A stretch of 64,000 bases of DNA from Gigantopelta aegis (lineage: Eukaryota; Mollusca; Gastropoda; Neomphalida; Peltospiridae), in the NCBI RefSeq assembly GCF_016097555.1, contig NC_054706.1, forward strand, positions 80,685,732 to 80,749,731. The letters are read 5' to 3'. This document shows positions 61,465 through 64,000 of the stretch, one piece after another. The first letter of the stretch is position 1. The number at the start of each line of letters is the position of its first letter. Position numbers and translations under genes: made by a program. The notes beneath the pieces are model-generated. The model was not told where the DNA came from. It worked only from the letters and a program-made list of their open reading frames with translations, and did not search any database.

Positions 61465-61495
61465 CCATGGGGCCATGTTCCCGAAGCTATCGTTG
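61465..61495 (+). repeat. left terminal inverted repeat of the Harbinger element
   Basis: CCATGGGGCCATGTTCCCGA followed by AGCTATCG. About 24 of 28 positions match the reverse complement of 63747-63777. Confidence 0.8.
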
Positions 61496-61755
61496 TACAT
61501 AACGACATCGTTAAGGCGTCGTGGAGGAACAGCTGATGTGCCAGGAAGTGTCGTTCCGGGTGTTAATTACTAGCGATATCGTTATTTTAACAACAGCTCC
61601 TACCCTGTTGTTAGAGTGTCGTAAAGTAAAATGTTTGTTGTAGTTGAGCATGTAAAACACGGAATATTGTTTTAATCGTACGATTCGGTGTCAACATTCG
61701 ACATCCTGCACAATGACAACTGCGATGGTTGTAATGCTTTGGAAGAAGACTGACG

Positions 61756-62547
61756 GTGCCAAGAGTCTTCAGGGATAGAAATAATCGTCTTGATTACATG
61801 GATGACATTGAATTACAAGACAGATACAGAATGGATAGGAGAGGAATATTGTATCTATGCAGTACATTGCAAATGGATCTCGAGAGACAGACGCGCAGAA
61901 GTGGTGCGTTACCGGTGTCGATACAAATTGTAGCAGCCCTACGTTATTATGCTACAGGACATTTTCAGGCAGTAACGTGTGAGGTACATGGTATTAGCCG
62001 GTACTCTGTTTCTAGGTGCATACATGCAGTTTCAAAGTCTATTGTCACCAAATTGCAGAACGTACATGTAAAATTCCCTTACACGGATGCTGAAATGAGA
62101 AACACAAAAGAAGATTTCTTTAAATTGACAAATTCCCCCAACGTTCTCGGGGCCTTAGATGGAACTCTCATCCCAGAGCAAGGTCCTTCACGTGACGAAC
62201 ACTTTTGTTCCAGCCACAAAGGATATCATGCTATCAACGTTCAGTGCATAATGTCAGCTAATGGTGTTTTCTTGGACATCGTGGCAAAATGGCCTGGTGC
62301 AACACATGATGCATTGATATGGAGAAATAGTGGAATTGCGGAATTGTTTAAGAATGGTCAAGTTGATGGCGGTATGTTATTAGGAGATTCAGGATACCCT
62401 ATTAGACCATGGCTAATGACTCCGTTCTTGCAGCCGGCATCACTACAAGAAAGAGCATACAACAGAGCCCATAAAACAACTAGAAGTTCCTGCGAGAGGG
62501 CATTTGGTGTGTGGAAATCAAGATGGCGCTGCCTACATAGGTCATGA
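61756..62547 (+). CDS. Harbinger transposase-derived nuclease (HARBI1-like)
   Basis: The frame is open from 61735. The first in-frame ATG is at 61798, so the N terminus may lie there or on an upstream exon. The homology already seen at RVFRDRNNRLDYMDD favours a start upstream of that ATG. A helix-turn-helix-like segment (VTCEVHGISRYSVSRCIHAV) is followed by the DDE_Tnp_4 nuclease domain. Counting from 61756, the catalytic residues are D135 in LGALDGTLI, D211 in LLGDSGYP and E247 in SCERAFGVWK. The frame ends at an in-frame TGA (62545-62547) right after RWRCLHRS, where relatives continue. The protein cuts and joins transposon ends in the nucleus together with its Myb-like partner. The triad is intact, but the C terminus is lost. 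Confidence 0.9.
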   Translation: MPRVFRDRNNRLDYMDDIELQDRYRMDRRGILYLCSTLQMDLERQTRRSGALPVSIQIVAALRYYATGHFQAVTCEVHGISRYSVSRCIHAVSKSIVTKLQNVHVKFPYTDAEMRNTKEDFFKLTNSPNVLGALDGTLIPEQGPSRDEHFCSSHKGYHAINVQCIMSANGVFLDIVAKWPGATHDALIWRNSGIAELFKNGQVDGGMLLGDSGYPIRPWLMTPFLQPASLQERAYNRAHKTTRSSCERAFGVWKSRWRCLHRS

Positions 62548-62736
62548 AGAAGCATGATGTTTATTCCAGAGCGATGTGTCCTTGTCATCGTTGCAACTGC
62601 TGTTCTTGAGATCATTTGCAAAGACATGTTGATCCCAGATCCCCCAAATGACTTCATTGATGACACAAGTGACGTACAAGGTGAGGTGGTAGATCACGAA
62701 GTCAACGATGCTAGAGACGATCAATTGCGGAGATAG
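62548..62736 (+). pseudogene. severed C-terminal part of the Harbinger nuclease
   Basis: Same reading frame as 61756-62547, directly after its TGA. It reads MMFIPERCVLVIVATAVLEI and ICKDMLIPDPPNDF, which corresponds to the PERC...IVATAVLHNIC...IPDP C-terminal segment of HARBI1 proteins, and ends in an acidic tail. One nonsense change is the only break visible between the two parts. Confidence 0.85.
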
Positions 62737-62889
62737 AGTCGGAGTCAACTGTTATTGGTGCACTTCAACAACTAATGTGGCTTTGTCTGAACATTTCATT
62801 AGTTATCATAAATACAAGTAGCATGGACATTGTGATAACGAACCAATATTACAATAACATGATAAAGCTGTTTCAGTATCACTCCCATC

Positions 62890-63115
62890 TCATCCTTGTT
62901 TTACAGAGATAAACCTTTCTATTGCGGCCAGTTTTTGTTTTTCTACAGCTAAGTGACATTTTTCAACTTCTAGACGTTCCTTTTCCATCGCAAGTCTTTG
63001 TTGGTCAGTCTTCAGCCTTTCTCTTTTGATGGTGACGAGTTCGACAGCAGGGTCATCAGGCAAAGGGGCTGTTTTCCTAGGTGATGACGCAAGAGATTTA
63101 TGATCAGTCGGTTCA
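62890..63115 (-). pseudogene. last exon of the Harbinger partner (Myb/SANT-like) protein
   Basis: On the minus strand, a good acceptor (TTTTTATATTACAG) at about 63116 opens an exon reading EPTDHKSLASSPRKTAPLPD. It then has five heptads with Leu every seventh residue (ERLKTDQ, QRLAMEK, ERLEVEK, CHLAVEK, QKLAAIE), ending FISVKQG and TGA at 62890-62892. This is the C-terminal coiled coil typical of the Myb/SANT-like protein that Harbinger elements encode in the opposite orientation. The DNA-binding exon should lie further right, but only about 300 bp remain before the transposon end and no such domain was found, so the gene is incomplete. Confidence 0.7.
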
Positions 63116-63156
63116 CTGTAATATAAAAATGCAATTGTGATAAATCATATGAAATA

Positions 63157-63479
63157 GGGGCGGGACGTAGCCAAGTTTTAAAGCGCTCGCTCGACGCGTG
63201 GTCGGTCTGGGATCGATCTCCGTCGGTGGGCCCATTGGGCTATTTCTCGTTCCAGCCAGTGCACCACGATTGGTATATGTGGTATGCACTACACTGTCTG
63301 TGGGATGGTGCATATAAAAGATCCATTGATGCTAATCGAAAAGAGTAGCCCATAAAGCGGCGATAGCGGGTTTTCTCTCTCAATACCTGTGTTGACCTTA
63401 ACCATATGTCTGACGCCATATAACCGTAAATAAAATGTGTTGAGTGCGTCGTTAAATAAAACATTTCTTTCTTTCTTTA
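63157..63479 (+). mobile_element. SINE, type B, inserted in the Harbinger element
   Basis: Head GGGGCGGGACGTAGCC with CGGTCTGGGATCGATCTCC, then GGGCTATTTCTCGTTCCAGC, the shared body (AAAGAGTAGCCCATAAAGCG, CATATGTCTGACGCCATATA), TAAATAAAACATTTC and a TTTC tail. It lies in the intron upstream of the minus-strand exon. No clear target duplication could be assigned. Confidence 0.92.
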
Positions 63480-63746
63480 TATATAAGCACGCAATATGAC
63501 TCTTATCATGTTTAACCTAGCCACTAAAGGCGGCCTAGACGTACGATAAAAACTGAATATAATATAATAGGTCTTATAAAATTTAATTTCTGAGATCTAT
63601 TTCGCACCTCTGTACTAAACGACAAAGGGATTTCCCATGTTACGAAATGCTTCCAACGACAGTATAACGATACTGTAACTGCACGTTCGACTAACGTATC
63701 GTTGTGGTGTCGTTATTGTACTTTTGCGACGTCGCTAGGGCATAAC
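63480..63746. other. right subterminal part of the Harbinger element
   Basis: Contains many CGTTA / TAACG motifs in both orientations (CTAACGTATCG, GTCGTTATTG, CATAACGACC), which also occur near the left end (CATAACGACATCGTTAAGG). These are probably binding sites for the element's own proteins. Confidence 0.5.
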
Positions 63747-63777
63747 GACCGACAACTTCGGGAACATGGCCCCAGGG
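63747..63777 (-). repeat. right terminal inverted repeat of the Harbinger element
   Basis: CGACCGACAACTTCGGGAAC followed by ATGGCCCCAGGG, the inverted counterpart of 61465-61495. Confidence 0.8.
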
Positions 63778-63844
63778 TAATTATACCTTATAACTAACGG
63801 CACAAAATATTTGAAAAACCTAACAATTCGCTTATGTCTGTCTC

Positions 63845-63945
63845 GATGGATGAATACATGAATGGATGAATGGACGGATGGATGAATCGATGGGTGGGTG
63901 GATGGATGGATGAATCGATGGTGGATGGTTGTATGAATGAACCAA
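63845..63945. repeat. imperfect (GGAT/GAAT)n microsatellite
   Basis: ATGGATGAAT-type tetranucleotide repeats followed by (AATT)n near 63945. Confidence 0.9.
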
Positions 63946-64000
63946 TTAATTAATTAATTATGAAGTAAATCAATGAATATAAAACTAAACATATGTTCAT

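Larger units (their letters stand above)
61465..63777 (+). mobile_element. PIF/Harbinger DNA transposon, degraded
   Basis: 2.3 kb bounded by inverted ends. The left end reads CCATGGGGCCATGTTCCCGA, and the right end, read inward, reads CCCTGGGGCCATGTTCCCGA. Bases flanking the ends are GAA (61462-61464) and TAA (63778-63780), compatible with the 3-bp target duplication of this superfamily after one change. It carries a HARBI1-type nuclease gene on the plus strand and the last exon of a partner coiled-coil protein on the minus strand. A SINE has inserted into it at 63157-63479. Confidence 0.85.

Overview
The window looks like non-coding, repeat-saturated nuclear DNA of a mollusc, most likely a gastropod. 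The evidence is the host and mobile content: tRNA-derived SINEs with a shared 3' body ending in a TTTC tail, several degraded non-LTR retrotransposons, a PIF/Harbinger transposon, a Ty3/gypsy element, and one exon of a secreted AA15-type lytic polysaccharide monooxygenase (LPMO), a family common in molluscs and arthropods. The species assignment is inference from pattern memory, not from a search.

By my estimate about half of the 64 kb is tandem repeat, in at least a dozen unrelated families. From left to right: a 67-bp satellite (1-1952); SINEs, microsatellites and a fold-back element (2.1-7.5 kb); 88-bp and 33-bp repeats (7.7-9.7 kb); a SINE and a LINE tail (9.8-10.7 kb); a GC-rich 69-bp minisatellite (11.4-12.2 kb); short interspersed elements and a LINE 3' end (12.7-14 kb); a 6-kb array of a 32-bp AT-rich repeat with a SINE and a LINE tail inserted in it (14.6-20.7 kb); a whole-looking 10-kb Ty3/gypsy retrotransposon with near-identical LTRs inserted in a 35-bp satellite (21.3-32.8 kb); two LINE reverse-transcriptase fossils on opposite strands (33.4-34.9 and 36.5-37.9 kb) flanking the LPMO exon at 36012-36212; a 30-bp satellite (38.5-44.3 kb); a 52-bp satellite (44.9-54.5 kb); a 55-61-bp satellite (54.5-58.3 kb); a 46-bp satellite (59.0-60.8 kb); and a 2.3-kb Harbinger transposon (61.5-63.8 kb).

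The only host protein-coding sequence I can support is the LPMO first exon. It has a signal peptide, the N-terminal copper-binding histidine and a clean phase-0 splice donor, but no second exon is visible in the remaining 27.8 kb. Either its first intron is very large and filled with satellites, or the gene is cut off.

The most unusual structural features are: repeated local tandem amplification of pieces of LINE coding sequence, as if minisatellites were being born from them; a 0.7-kb unique core present twice (53.1 and 58.3 kb) at the junctions of three different satellites, one copy carrying two units of a neighbouring satellite into another array; and CACGTG cores in the consensus units of two otherwise different satellites.
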